From positions 1 through 57,952 of the forward strand of contig CAIYZC010000484.1 in NCBI GenBank assembly GCA_903930565.1: a DNA stretch of 57,952 bases. Reading direction: 5' to 3'. The notes below the pieces were generated by a model that saw nothing but the letters and a program-made list of their open reading frames with translations, had not been told where the DNA came from and did not search any database. This DNA comes from an uncultured Pedosphaera sp. (GTDB lineage Bacteria; Verrucomicrobiota; Verrucomicrobiia; Limisphaerales; Pedosphaeraceae). Made by a program: the position numbers and the translations under genes. Within the stretch, counting starts at the first letter, position 1. Each line of letters opens with the position of its first letter. Positions 8,567 through 16,882 of the stretch are shown here, piece by piece.

Positions 8567-9964
8567 ATGGCTGAGCGCAATGATTCCACGGAGTCCGAAC
8601 CACCCGCCGGCGCCGGTGAGGCCGCGGGCATTTCCCTGCTCACCGCGCTGCGGGAACGGCGTTCGCGGCGCTTTTGCCGGGGGATGACCCTGCCGGGCGG
8701 GCCGCTGGCCCACGCGAGCCGGCACGCCCCCGCGCCTTTGACCGAAGCGGAGGAGGCGCTGCTGGCGTATGCGGCTTGTGGGATCACCGGGCCGGCGCTG
8801 GCCGATCTCCACCACACCGCCGAGGGGGGCGGCAACATTTTGGCGGGCTTGGTGGGGCGGACGGTCGCGAGCGGGGACGCCCTGCAAACGGTGGGACTGG
8901 TGGTCATCAATGACACCGGCACGCACCTGGTTCGGCGGCCGCGGGAATTGCCGGCGGCGGCGCTCCCTGAAATCATCGAGTTGGGCCAACGGGGGGCGTT
9001 CACGGAAGCCTACCGGCGTCAGCGGGTGCGGCTCGCGCCGGGCCGGAGCGCGCCCCCGGTCGCGCCGTTGTTCAATATCAACGCGAACGCCTGGGCGGCG
9101 CACGCCGCGGGCACCTCCTATTTTCTGCCGGTGAACGAGCTCACGTTCATGTATCTCAACGGCCTCTTGGAGATTCTCAACGAGCACACCGGGGTGTTCA
9201 TTCTGGATGAACGCAATTGGTTTCAGCCGGCCGGACTGGCCCGTTTCGCACGCTCGCGGGGCGGGCATCTGGAGGACAACCCCCACCGCGGCCGGGTGGT
9301 GACCATCCGCCAGGTGGAACAGTTTGTCTCCGAATTCGTCACCGTGGAACAGGGCATGATGCTGCAAAACCTGGGCTTGATGGCGGAGGCGCTGGGGCTG
9401 GCGGGCTACCCCAATTTCGCCAACCACGAGTTTGGTTGGTTCCAAGCCCTCGGCTTCCGCATGGGGGAAATGCCCGCGAGCCGTTACGTGGGGGCCGGTT
9501 GGTTGCCGCGGTGGGCCATGCGCCTGTTGCGGCGCGATCCCGTCGTCCCGTATCCCCTTGGTTTGGAGCGGGACGGGGAGGTGCTGCTGAAACCGTTCGC
9601 CCCGCCGTACTATCCGTCCATGACGGCGGCGGTGCGGGCCGTGGCGGCCTTGAAGTTTGGTCCGGAAGGAGTGTTCCGCGGCGGGTCCGCGGGCGGCGCT
9701 TGGTTGCAGCCCGGGGCGGTGACCGGCGCCATTCCGGCCGTGAGCGAACGCACGATTGCGGCGGTGTGCGCTTATGTGGAGTACGTGTGGGGGCGGTACG
9801 GCCGGTTCCCGGTCCACCTGCCGGCCTTTCGCACCGTGCTCGGCTTCCAAGTCGGCCACGTGGATGCCGAGTTCTACGACCGGTTCTACCGGCCGGAGGC
9901 CTTGAGCGAACGGCAGCGGCGGGATTTCGCACGGTCCGCGGGCGCGCCCGGCGTCGCTGTTTGA
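8567..9964 (+). CDS. Conserved protein of unknown function
   Basis: The frame is open from 8297, inside the glycosyltransferase, but the ATG at 8567 starts the conserved-looking part and gives 465 residues. It begins with an acidic tail, then LTALRERRSRRFCRGM; the RRS-RRF pattern resembles the phosphate-binding start of nitroreductases, but I cannot confirm that fold. Strong motifs in the middle are LFNINANAWAAHAAGTSYF, ILDERNWFQPAG and EQGMMLQNLGLMAEALGL. Near the end stands FRTVLGFQVGHVDAEFYDRF. No signal peptide or membrane segment is seen. It lies 92 bp after the glycosyltransferase and ends 7 bp before the convergent anti-sigma gene. Function unknown; a cytoplasmic, possibly flavin- or metal-dependent enzyme is only a guess. 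Confidence 0.75.
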   Translation: MAERNDSTESEPPAGAGEAAGISLLTALRERRSRRFCRGMTLPGGPLAHASRHAPAPLTEAEEALLAYAACGITGPALADLHHTAEGGGNILAGLVGRTVASGDALQTVGLVVINDTGTHLVRRPRELPAAALPEIIELGQRGAFTEAYRRQRVRLAPGRSAPPVAPLFNINANAWAAHAAGTSYFLPVNELTFMYLNGLLEILNEHTGVFILDERNWFQPAGLARFARSRGGHLEDNPHRGRVVTIRQVEQFVSEFVTVEQGMMLQNLGLMAEALGLAGYPNFANHEFGWFQALGFRMGEMPASRYVGAGWLPRWAMRLLRRDPVVPYPLGLERDGEVLLKPFAPPYYPSMTAAVRAVAALKFGPEGVFRGGSAGGAWLQPGAVTGAIPAVSERTIAAVCAYVEYVWGRYGRFPVHLPAFRTVLGFQVGHVDAEFYDRFYRPEALSERQRRDFARSAGAPGVAV

Positions 9965-9971
9965 GCCGGGT

Positions 9972-10583
9972 TCAGGCCCGGGCGAAGGCCACCAAGGGAT
10001 CCTGGGTGGTGAGCACGGCCAACAGGGTGCAGCCGGCCACCGAATAGTTTTCCGGGTGGTGCGAGCCGCCGTCCGCGTGATGAAAATCGCCCGCGTTCAA
10101 CGGCCGGTCGCCGACCACCAGATCGCCGGTGAGAATGTAAAACTCCTCGGGGCCGGCGTTGATGTGGGCGGGGTAACGGGCGCCGGCGTCCAGTTTGCCG
10201 AGGAGCACGGCGTATCCGCGCTCCTCATCCAGCGTGAGGAGTTTCAGGTAGGCGCCGGGAATCGGCAGGGCTTTCCAGCCGGCGTCGCCCGCGGCGGGCA
10301 CGAAGCTGAGGCCGGGCAGCGCGATGCGCGGCGGCAGTGGCAGGGCGGGGGCGGCGGTGAGCGCGTCAATGCGGGCCATGACCTTGCCCTTCAAACCCGG
10401 CGGCAAAGGCCGGGCGGGAGCCAGGGCCGGTGCGGCCGTCGCCACGGCGGATTCGAGACCACGGACGAATTCGCCAAGTTCGGGCCGGGCGGCCATGGCC
10501 GCGGCGAAGGCCGCCGCTTCCGCCGGGGCCAGCGCCCCGGCCGCATACAGGGCCGCCAGTTCTTGTTCCGCTTCCACAATCAT
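9972..10583 (-). CDS. ChrR-like cupin anti-sigma factor
   Basis: The product has 203 residues. The N-terminus (about 1-80) is a helical domain of the anti-sigma type (AALYAAGALAPAEAAAF, then a P-x-L-K-x-K-V-x-x-R-I-D-like helix near 80-95). A cupin domain occupies about residues 105-195, with PAHINAGPEEFYILTGD followed by AGDFHHADGGSHHPENYS. The zinc-binding HXXXCXXC motif of classical ZAS anti-sigma factors is absent from the N-terminus, so any signal sensing probably lies in the His-rich cupin. The start codon overlaps the stop of the ECF gene by four bases (ATGA), the usual coupling of a sigma factor and its cognate anti-sigma. It is predicted to hold that sigma factor inactive in the cytoplasm until a redox or metal signal arrives. 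Confidence 0.85.
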   Translation of the reverse strand: MIVEAEQELAALYAAGALAPAEAAAFAAAMAARPELGEFVRGLESAVATAAPALAPARPLPPGLKGKVMARIDALTAAPALPLPPRIALPGLSFVPAAGDAGWKALPIPGAYLKLLTLDEERGYAVLLGKLDAGARYPAHINAGPEEFYILTGDLVVGDRPLNAGDFHHADGGSHHPENYSVAGCTLLAVLTTQDPLVAFARA

Positions 10584-11152
10584 AGCAATTGCTCCAATCC
10601 CGCCCGCAGTTTCAACATTCCCCGGCGCACCCGTGCCTTGATGGTACCCAGCGGCTCATTGAGGGCCGCGGCAATTTCCTGGTGCGTGAGCCCGTCGAAG
10701 AAGGCCAGTTCAATGGCCCGCCTTTGGTCGCCGGGCAGTTCGCGCACCGCGTTCTGCACCACGACGCCGTCCGGGCCGGACCAGGTCGTGGGCGCCGCGC
10801 TCTCGGGGGCCGCGGCCGCTTCCCATTCCGGCGTTTCCAAATTTTCCACGATCACCCGCGCCCGCCGTTGCCGGGCCCGCAGTCGGTCCAGGCACAGGTT
10901 CCGCGCCAGGGCCAGCGCCCAATGGAAGGCCCGCCCTTTCGCCGGATCAAACTTGTCGGCTTTGGTCCAAATCTGCACAAAAGCATCCTGGATGACCTCC
11001 TCCGCCTCGCCTTCGTTGCCGAGCATGCGGCAGGCGATTGCGAACAACGGCCGCGCCGTCTGGTCGTAAAATTCGCCAAAGGCGTCCCGGTCCCGCGCCG
11101 CAATGCGGCGCAGTAAGTCGGCTTGGATTTCAGCAGGGGCGTCCGGCATCAT
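10580..11152 (-). CDS. ECF RNA polymerase sigma factor
   Basis: The 190-residue protein has sigma region 2 at about 15-90 (FGEFYDQTARPLFAIACRML, then EAEEVIQDAFVQIW) and region 4 at about 130-185 (LPGDQRRAIELAFFDGLTHQEIA, ending GTIKARVRRGMLKLR). A frame-closing stop just upstream leaves ATG-ATG at 11152/11149 as the only start choices. It is coupled to the ChrR-like anti-sigma gene. A candidate ECF promoter lies at 11363-11390 on the same strand, which implies autoregulation through a leader of about 200 nt. The same site, pointing the other way, precedes the DUF4331 operon, so this sigma factor is the best candidate activator of that operon. Confidence 0.92.
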   Translation of the reverse strand: MMPDAPAEIQADLLRRIAARDRDAFGEFYDQTARPLFAIACRMLGNEGEAEEVIQDAFVQIWTKADKFDPAKGRAFHWALALARNLCLDRLRARQRRARVIVENLETPEWEAAAAPESAAPTTWSGPDGVVVQNAVRELPGDQRRAIELAFFDGLTHQEIAAALNEPLGTIKARVRRGMLKLRAGLEQLL

Positions 11153-11362
11153 GCAGTTTCGACGGGGATCCGCTCACGATCGGCGGGGCCCGGCGTCGGG
11201 CGCACCGTGGCACACCCGGCGCCCCGACCGCAACGACTTTTTCGCCGCTCCGGCCGGCGTGCCCGGGCGCGCCGGTCCACCGGTCGGCGGCCGACGCTCA
11301 CCGTCGCCGCCGCACTCCCGGGACCGCTCGCAAACTGGATGGGCACGCTGGTCATCACTCAT

Positions 11363-11390
11363 TGAACGCCGTCGCCGGGGCTTTGGATGC
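11363..11390 (-). promoter_or_regulatory. Candidate ECF-type promoter for the sigma/anti-sigma operon
   Basis: On the minus strand the -35 GCATCC (11390-11385, continuing AAA) is followed by a 16-bp spacer and CGTTCA (11368-11363). The site shares GCATCCAAA and CGTT at identical spacing with the plus-strand site at 11447-11474. A CGT-type -10 element is typical for ECF sigma factors. Confidence 0.7.
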
Positions 11391-11446
11391 CCGAAAAGGA
11401 AAATATCCTTCGGCGGCCTCCGCCCGCCGAAAAAAATCGCGGGGAT

Positions 11447-11474
11447 GCATCCAAACGCCGGGCCCCGGCGTTGA
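11447..11474 (+). promoter_or_regulatory. Candidate ECF-type promoter for the DUF4331-TPR-HupE operon
   Basis: The -35 GCATCC (11447-11452, continuing AAA), a 16-bp spacer and the -10 CGTTGA (11469-11474) end 31 bp before the DUF4331 start codon. The match to the divergent minus-strand site is GCATCCAAA-N13-CGTT, 13 of 13 defined positions with exact spacing. Confidence 0.75.
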
Positions 11475-11505
11475 AGGGGAGTAAGTCGCACATTTCCTAA
11501 ACCAA

Positions 11506-13140
11506 ATGAAAACCATGCAACGCAAACATTTCCTCAAACCCTTCCCCCTGGCCGCCCTGCTCGCGGCCTGCACCCTCACCGGATTCCCCGCCGCGGCCTC
11601 GAGTCATCGCGAGGCGCCCCTCATCACCGGCACGCCGAAACTGGACGGCGCCGACTTTTACGCCTTCAACAGTTACGAACCCGGCCGCCAGGATTTTGTG
11701 ACGTTTGTGGCGGACTACCTCCCACTGCAGGACGCCTACGGGGGTCCCAACTATTTCAAATTGGACACCAACGGGATTTATGAAATCCACATCGACAACA
11801 ACGGGGACGGCCGGGAGGACATCACCTTTCAATTCCAATTCTTCGAGGCGGCGCGCCACATCGCGCTGCCCATCGGCCCCGCGGGGAACCGGGTCACCAA
11901 TGAAATTCCCCTCGTGATCGCGGGGCAGATCACGCCCGGCAACAACGCCGCGCTGAACGTGGTCGAGAATTACACGGTGAAAATGATCACCGGCAACCGG
12001 CGCAGCGGTCCGGCGGTCTACCTGACCAATGCGGCCAATGGCACGACCCTGTTCACCAAGCCGGTGGACAACATCGGCAACAAAACGCTGCCCGACTACA
12101 ATGGCTACGCCAGTAACTATATTTACAGTGTGAACATCCCCGGCTGCGCCACGCCGGGCCGGCTGTTCGTCGGGCAGCGCAAGGATCCATTTGTGGTCAA
12201 TTTGGGCGAGACCTTCGATCTCATCAACTTCAGCAACCCCCTCGGACCGGTGGACGGCGGGAAAAACACGCTCGCGGACAAAAATGTCACCTCCCTGATC
12301 CTGGAAGTCCCCAAGGTCTGCCTGACCAACGGGTCCCCCGTGATCGGCACTTGGACAACCGCCAGCCAATTGCTGGGCGGCAACTACGTCCAAGTGTCGC
12401 GCCTCGGCCAGCCGCTGGTCAACGAGGTGGTGATCGGCTTGAAGGACAAGGACACGTTCAATGCCAGCGAGCCCAAGGACGACGGCCAGTTCGCCGCTTA
12501 CGTCACCAATCCCACCCTGCCCGCCCTCATCGAAATCCTCTTTGGCAGCGCCGGGGTGGTCGCGCCGACGAACTTCCCGCGGCAGGACCTCGTCACCGTC
12601 TTCCTCACCGGCATCCCCGGCTTGAACCAAACCACCGCGGTGGCCGAACTGCTCCGCTTGAACACCAGCACCCCGGCGGTCGCGCCCGGGGCGCAGAACA
12701 ATTTGGGCGTGATCGGCGGCGATGTCGCCGGGTTCCCCAACGGCCGCCGGCCGGGTGACGACGTCGTCGACATCGCGTTGCGCGTGGTCATGGGCAAACT
12801 CCTCTCCGCCAACGACGCGCCCTCCGGCCAATTGCCGTTCACCGATGGGGCCTTGGTGAATGCCGGGATGTTTAAACCGGCGTTTCCGTATCTCAACCCG
12901 CCCATCCCGGGTTCCCCCAACGATTTGAGCGTCACGATCACGCTCCAGAGCAGCCCGGGTGTCCGCGGTCCGTACGCGAACACCGCGGCCAAATACAACG
13001 CCGCCACCGCCACCTTGTCGGCCGCTCCGCCGACGGGCAACACGGCGTTCTACCGCACCGTGGGTGACACCGCCGGGGTAAAGTTGGGGTCGCCCCAAGT
13101 GACCGGTTCCAACGTGCTCATCAGTGTGCAGGTTCCCTGA
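11506..13140 (+). CDS. DUF4331 family exported protein
   Basis: The 544-residue protein has a signal peptide (about 1-31, ending FPAAA) followed directly by SSHREAPLITGTPKLDGAD, the hallmark opening of DUF4331. Further family features are DFYAFNSYEP, a VTFVADYLPLQDAYGGPNYF stretch and IDNNGDGREDITFQFQF. The last 60 residues (LQSSPGVRGPY... to LISVQVP) depart from the family and recall the tail of other exported proteins in this window. The biochemical role of DUF4331 is not established. It is the first gene of a probable operon with the TPR and HupE-like genes and lies 31 bp after a candidate ECF promoter. I used the ATG at 11506; a second in-frame ATG at 11515 is possible. Confidence 0.9.
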   Translation: MKTMQRKHFLKPFPLAALLAACTLTGFPAAASSHREAPLITGTPKLDGADFYAFNSYEPGRQDFVTFVADYLPLQDAYGGPNYFKLDTNGIYEIHIDNNGDGREDITFQFQFFEAARHIALPIGPAGNRVTNEIPLVIAGQITPGNNAALNVVENYTVKMITGNRRSGPAVYLTNAANGTTLFTKPVDNIGNKTLPDYNGYASNYIYSVNIPGCATPGRLFVGQRKDPFVVNLGETFDLINFSNPLGPVDGGKNTLADKNVTSLILEVPKVCLTNGSPVIGTWTTASQLLGGNYVQVSRLGQPLVNEVVIGLKDKDTFNASEPKDDGQFAAYVTNPTLPALIEILFGSAGVVAPTNFPRQDLVTVFLTGIPGLNQTTAVAELLRLNTSTPAVAPGAQNNLGVIGGDVAGFPNGRRPGDDVVDIALRVVMGKLLSANDAPSGQLPFTDGALVNAGMFKPAFPYLNPPIPGSPNDLSVTITLQSSPGVRGPYANTAAKYNAATATLSAAPPTGNTAFYRTVGDTAGVKLGSPQVTGSNVLISVQVP

Positions 13141-13149
13141 GGAACCTGC
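13128..13149 (+). other. Inverted repeat spanning the DUF4331 stop codon
   Basis: GCAGGTTCC pairs perfectly with GGAACCTGC across a CTGA loop that contains most of the stop codon. There is no T-run, so it is not a standard terminator. It may act as a partial terminator or mRNA-end hairpin that lowers expression of the downstream TPR and HupE-like genes relative to DUF4331. Confidence 0.45.
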
Positions 13150-13260
13150 CCAGGCCCTCCTCCCGGGCCGGGGGGCGGGCGTCGCCCATGGTGTCCCCCG
13201 GCGTCGCCCGTTCCCCAACCCCGATTCCAAAACCAACCTCCTCCCACTGCCTTGCCCAAA

Positions 13261-14466
13261 ATGAAAGCCATCCTTGCCCTCGCCGGTCTCGCCGCCTGCT
13301 GCTGGTGGGCCGCGCCGGTCCTCGCCGCGCCGGGGACGGCGGGCGCGGCCTACCTGCCCCGCACGGGGGATCAAGTGCTGGAAACCTTGCGCGCCACCCC
13401 GGGCGATCCGGCGGTGCGTGAACTGCGCGCGTGGCAGGCGAAGCGCGCCGCGGAGCCGACCAATGTGCTCGTGGCCTGCGAAGTCGCCCGGCGTTGCGTG
13501 GAGCGCAGCCGCCACGACGCGGATCCCCGGTATCTGGGGCGGGCGCAGGCGGCGCTGGCCCCCTGGTGGGACGCGCCCGCCGCGCCCGTGGAGGTCCTGA
13601 TCCTGCGGGCGACCTTGCGCCAGAGTCAGCATGATTTTATTCGCGCCCTGGCCGATTTGGACCTGGCGGCGGGGCTGGCCCCGCGGAACCCGCAAGTGTG
13701 GTTGACCCGCGTGACCATTCTCACGTTGCAGGGGGAATACGCCGCGGCGCGCCGGGCCTGCGGTCCGCTGGCGCAATTGGCGCCGGGCTTGATCTCCCTC
13801 ACCGCCGCGTCCGGGATCGCCACGTTGAATGGCGACGCCGAGCGCGCTTGCGCCCGGTTGCGTGGCGCGCTGGCCGGGGCGGGGACGGCCGGCGCCGGGG
13901 AACGGGTTTGGGCGCTCACGGTGCTGGCCGAGGCCGAGACCCGGACCGGGCGGTTTGCGGCGGCGGAGGCGGATTTTCAGCGGGCCCTCAATCTGGCGCC
14001 CCGCGATCCCTACCTGCTCGGGGCCTACGCGGATTTGTTGTTGGATTTGGGCCGCCCCCGCGAGGCGGTCCAGTTGATCGGCGCGGAACCGCGGGCCGAT
14101 GGGCTCCTGTTGCGTCTCGCCATCGCTGAAGCCGCCCTCACGCCGCCCCCGGCGACGTTTGTGGCGCACGCGGCCGCCCTCCGGGCGCGGTTTGAAGCCG
14201 GTCGTTTGCGCGGGGATTTCGTCCACCAACGCGAGGAGGCGCGTTATCTGCTGGAAGTGGCCGGCGACCCCCGGGCGGCGTTACCCGTGGCGCGGGCGAA
14301 TTGGGACGTGCAGCGCGAACCCGCCGACGCGCGCCTGCTGCTCGCCGCCGCCCGCGGGGCGGGAGACCCCGCCGCCGCCGCCCCGGTGCTGGATTTCGTG
14401 CGCACCAACCGGCTGGAAGACACTGTCCTGGCGCGCTGGGCCGGCCAACTCTCCCCGAACCAATGA
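13261..14466 (+). CDS. Exported TPR-like protein
   Basis: The start is the ATG at 13261, opening MKAILALAGLAACCWWAAPVLAA, a signal peptide; a TTG at 13252 in frame is less likely. The 401-residue product is alpha-helical and Ala-rich, with TPR-like pairs such as ALADLDLAAGLAPRNPQVWL (about 125-145) and RFAAAEADFQRALNLAPRDP (about 235-255). It probably serves as a periplasmic scaffold. It follows DUF4331 by 120 bp and its stop overlaps the start of the HupE-like gene (ATGA), so translation of the two is coupled. That DUF4331, TPR and HupE/UreJ-like proteins occur together elsewhere is my recollection, not a search result. Confidence 0.85.
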   Translation: MKAILALAGLAACCWWAAPVLAAPGTAGAAYLPRTGDQVLETLRATPGDPAVRELRAWQAKRAAEPTNVLVACEVARRCVERSRHDADPRYLGRAQAALAPWWDAPAAPVEVLILRATLRQSQHDFIRALADLDLAAGLAPRNPQVWLTRVTILTLQGEYAAARRACGPLAQLAPGLISLTAASGIATLNGDAERACARLRGALAGAGTAGAGERVWALTVLAEAETRTGRFAAAEADFQRALNLAPRDPYLLGAYADLLLDLGRPREAVQLIGAEPRADGLLLRLAIAEAALTPPPATFVAHAAALRARFEAGRLRGDFVHQREEARYLLEVAGDPRAALPVARANWDVQREPADARLLLAAARGAGDPAAAAPVLDFVRTNRLEDTVLARWAGQLSPNQ

Positions 14467-15614
14467 AAGCCTTCTCCCCGCTCTTTCGCCGCCTCGGCGG
14501 CCTGCTCCTCGGCGCGCTCCTGCTGCCGTTTGCGGCCGGCGCCCACACTCAGAGCAGCGCCTTGCTGACGGTGTCCGCCAGCGCCGTCGGCGTCACCGGC
14601 GAGTGGCACCTGGCGTTGCGCGATCTGGAGGATGCCGTCGGTTTGGACGCCGACGATGATGGCCGGATCACTTGGGAGGAACTGCGGGCGCGGCGGGCCG
14701 CCGTGACCGCCTACGCGCAGTCGCGGCTGCACTGGCGTGCGGACGGAAATCCCGTGGCGTGGCGGGTCACGGACTATTTGGTGGCGGACCACCCGGATGG
14801 CGCCTACGCGGTCCTCCGCTTTGCCGTGGACGGCACGGCGGGCGCCGGTCGCCTGGCGATCGATTACACCGCGTTGTTCGACTTGGATCCGAAGCACCGC
14901 GGCATACTCCATTGGGAGCAGGACGGGCGGAGTCAAATCGCCGTCCTGAGCCCCGGCGACGGCGTCCGCGAGTTCACCCTGGGGCGGCCCGCGTCGCCGG
15001 CGTCGGTCGGCGTGTTCCTGGAGGAGGGCATCCACCATATCTGGACCGGCTACGACCACCTCCTGTTCTTGCTGGCGCTGCTGCTGCCGGGCGTGTTGGC
15101 CTGGCAGGCGGGGGAAGGTTGGCGGGCGCTCCCCAGTTCCCGGGCCGCCGGCCTGGGCGTCGTCAAAGTGGTCACCGCGTTCACCCTGGCCCATTCGCTC
15201 ACCCTTGGTTTGGCGGCCATGGGCTGGGTGCGGTTGCCCGTGCGGTGGACCGAAGCCGCCATCGCCGCGTCGGTGATCGTGGCGGCCGCCAACAATTTCC
15301 GGCCGTTCTTCACGGAGAGTGGTTGGCGCGTTGCCTTTGGGTTTGGTTTGCTGCACGGGTTCGGCTTCGCCAGCGGGTTGCATGATCTCGGTTTGCGGCC
15401 CGGCCAACTCGCCGGCGCTTTGCTTGGTTTTAATGTCGGGGTCGAAATCGGCCAATTGGCCATCGTGGCCCTCTTTCTCCCCCTGGCGCTGCTCGTGCGG
15501 CATCGCGCCCTTTACCAACAACTGGGCCTCCATGCCGGTTCCGGGGTCATCATCGCGGTCGCCACGGTTTGGTTTGCCGAGCGCGTGGGCGATTTTAAGT
15601 GGCTGCCCTTCTAA
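14463..15614 (+). CDS. HupE/UreJ-family membrane protein with an EF-hand-like loop
   Basis: The frame is open from 14301 but the ATG at 14463 overlaps the TPR stop and starts a signal-like sequence, giving 383 residues. The N-terminal half is periplasmic and contains DADDDGRITWEEL (about 59-71), a calcium-type EF-hand loop. The C-terminal half has about six or seven membrane helices with the family motifs GIHHIWTGYDHLLFLLAL, AFTLAHSLTLGLA, LLHGFGFASGL and GFNVGVEIGQL. His and Asp residues in such motifs are thought to carry nickel or cobalt in HupE/UreJ permeases; the metal here is not shown. Predicted last gene of the ECF-controlled operon. Confidence 0.88.
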   Translation: MKAFSPLFRRLGGLLLGALLLPFAAGAHTQSSALLTVSASAVGVTGEWHLALRDLEDAVGLDADDDGRITWEELRARRAAVTAYAQSRLHWRADGNPVAWRVTDYLVADHPDGAYAVLRFAVDGTAGAGRLAIDYTALFDLDPKHRGILHWEQDGRSQIAVLSPGDGVREFTLGRPASPASVGVFLEEGIHHIWTGYDHLLFLLALLLPGVLAWQAGEGWRALPSSRAAGLGVVKVVTAFTLAHSLTLGLAAMGWVRLPVRWTEAAIAASVIVAAANNFRPFFTESGWRVAFGFGLLHGFGFASGLHDLGLRPGQLAGALLGFNVGVEIGQLAIVALFLPLALLVRHRALYQQLGLHAGSGVIIAVATVWFAERVGDFKWLPF

Positions 15615-15662
15615 CCCTTTCCGTCCGCTTGGTAAGCTCCAACCCCAAACCCCATTCCCGCC

Positions 15663-16583
15663 ATGCGTTTCCCCTCCGCCTCCCCGCTCCGGCGCGCCGC
15701 CGGCTTCACGCTGGTCGAACTCCTGGTCGTCCTGACCATCATTTCCCTTCTGGCCGCCCTGCTGCTGCCCGCCCTCGCCGGCGCGAAGGCCGCGGGGCGT
15801 CGGACGGCCTGCCTGAGCAATTTGCGCCAAATTGCCGACGCCGCCCGGCTCTACATGGACGACAACGGCGGCGGGCTCTTCCATCATCACGAAGGCTGGG
15901 TGCTGGACGACGGCACGCAGGTGGACATCCTGCCCGCCACCCTGGCCGCGTGCCAGGGAGGTGGCGCGGGCAACAGCCAGGCCGAAAAACCGTGGGTGAT
16001 CTACTTCCAACCCTACCTCCAAAACCGGCTCGTGGCCTTCTGCCCCAATGACCCGACCCCGCGCTCCACGGTCTTGGCGGGCAATTTGACCGGTTACAAC
16101 GGCGCGATCACGAGTGTGGCGCAAACCCCGCCCCCGGGCTCCGAGCAGGCCGTGGCCACGGCCGCCTCCCTGACCATCGAAAGCTATTTGCTCAATTCGA
16201 TCTTCACCCACCGCTGCGCCCAGTACGCCGTCCAGGGGGTGCTGCCGGGTTTTGCCACCGAAACCGTTGTCGAAAACCTTCCCGACCCCAATCTCATCCT
16301 GTTCTCCGAACGCAACTCCGAAGCCCTGAACGCCCCCGGCAACACGACTTACGGGAGCGTCACCCAGGATGACTACGACACCTGGGTTGGCGAAGCGGCC
16401 CTGGTGCGTTGGGGCGCCGGCCCCTATGGGGGTCAAGGCTGGATTCGCCGCAATCGTCACCAGCAGCGGGCCAACTACGTCTACACTGACGGCCACGCCG
16501 CCCTGCTCTCCTGGAGCGCCGCGCGCCGGGACCAGTACCCCGACCACACGGTCCGCCAACCACTCCCCGACCCGCCGCACTAA
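15663..16583 (+). CDS. Type II secretion pseudopilin-like protein (prepilin N-terminal methylation motif)
   Basis: The 306-residue protein starts with a short basic leader and the prepilin peptidase site GFTLVELLVVLTIISLLAAL, with Gly-1/Phe+1 and Glu+5. Family positions that follow are AAGRRTACLSNLRQIADAAR and YMDDNGG, and near the C-terminus NYVYTDGHAALLSW, the DG motif usual in the large planctomycete/verrucomicrobial pseudopilin-like families. The body has few Cys and looks exported and beta-rich. Such proteins are very numerous in these phyla and most are not shown to be true pilins. It lies 48 bp after the HupE-like gene; whether it belongs to that operon is unclear. Confidence 0.9.
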   Translation: MRFPSASPLRRAAGFTLVELLVVLTIISLLAALLLPALAGAKAAGRRTACLSNLRQIADAARLYMDDNGGGLFHHHEGWVLDDGTQVDILPATLAACQGGGAGNSQAEKPWVIYFQPYLQNRLVAFCPNDPTPRSTVLAGNLTGYNGAITSVAQTPPPGSEQAVATAASLTIESYLLNSIFTHRCAQYAVQGVLPGFATETVVENLPDPNLILFSERNSEALNAPGNTTYGSVTQDDYDTWVGEAALVRWGAGPYGGQGWIRRNRHQQRANYVYTDGHAALLSWSAARRDQYPDHTVRQPLPDPPH

Positions 16584-16882
16584 TGGGTCGCTCCAAAGGA
16601 GCCGCGCTCGTTCGGGAAGCGCATCTCTCAACGGCCGGATCGGGTCCGCTCCTTTCCCAATCGTACCTGCTGGACGCCGCCGCCCCGTCCGCTCCGAGCC
16701 AAAAACTGGCCTCGGGGAGGGTCGTTGGCCCCAAATGCGGCCACCGGCGTGGCAAACCCACGCTCCCACCCGTTCCCGGTCATGGGCTGCGCGACAGCGT
16801 TGTGGGGTGCGGAAGGCAGTTTCGCTCTCGGTCGGGCGGGACGGCTTCCCAAGCCAAGGGGCAAGGAGCGGATTGCCGCGCG
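16584..16882. other. Unassigned stretch upstream of a gene remnant
   Basis: A frame is open across it from an ATG at 16583 that overlaps the pseudopilin stop, but its translation is basic and low in hydrophobic strands, unlike the recognisable tail that follows. I see no domain. It is probably decayed coding DNA or spacer. Confidence 0.4.

Larger units (their letters stand above)
11153..11505. other. Divergent regulatory region between the ECF sigma gene and the DUF4331 gene
   Basis: This 353-bp region holds no gene. Its right third contains two ECF-type promoter sites facing outward (listed separately). The left 200 bp form the presumed leader of the sigma/anti-sigma transcript; nothing specific was recognised there. 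Confidence 0.7.

Noticed and set aside
11497-14229. 910-codon open frame on the minus strand
   Set aside because: It is antisense to the DUF4331 and TPR genes, is rich in Gly, Arg and Pro, has no domain or signal, and reflects the GC-rich codon bias of the genes on the other strand.
14301-14462. Upstream extension of the HupE-like protein
   Set aside because: It overlaps the end of the TPR gene, is Arg-rich, and would bury the signal sequence. The ATGA overlap at 14463 is the natural start.
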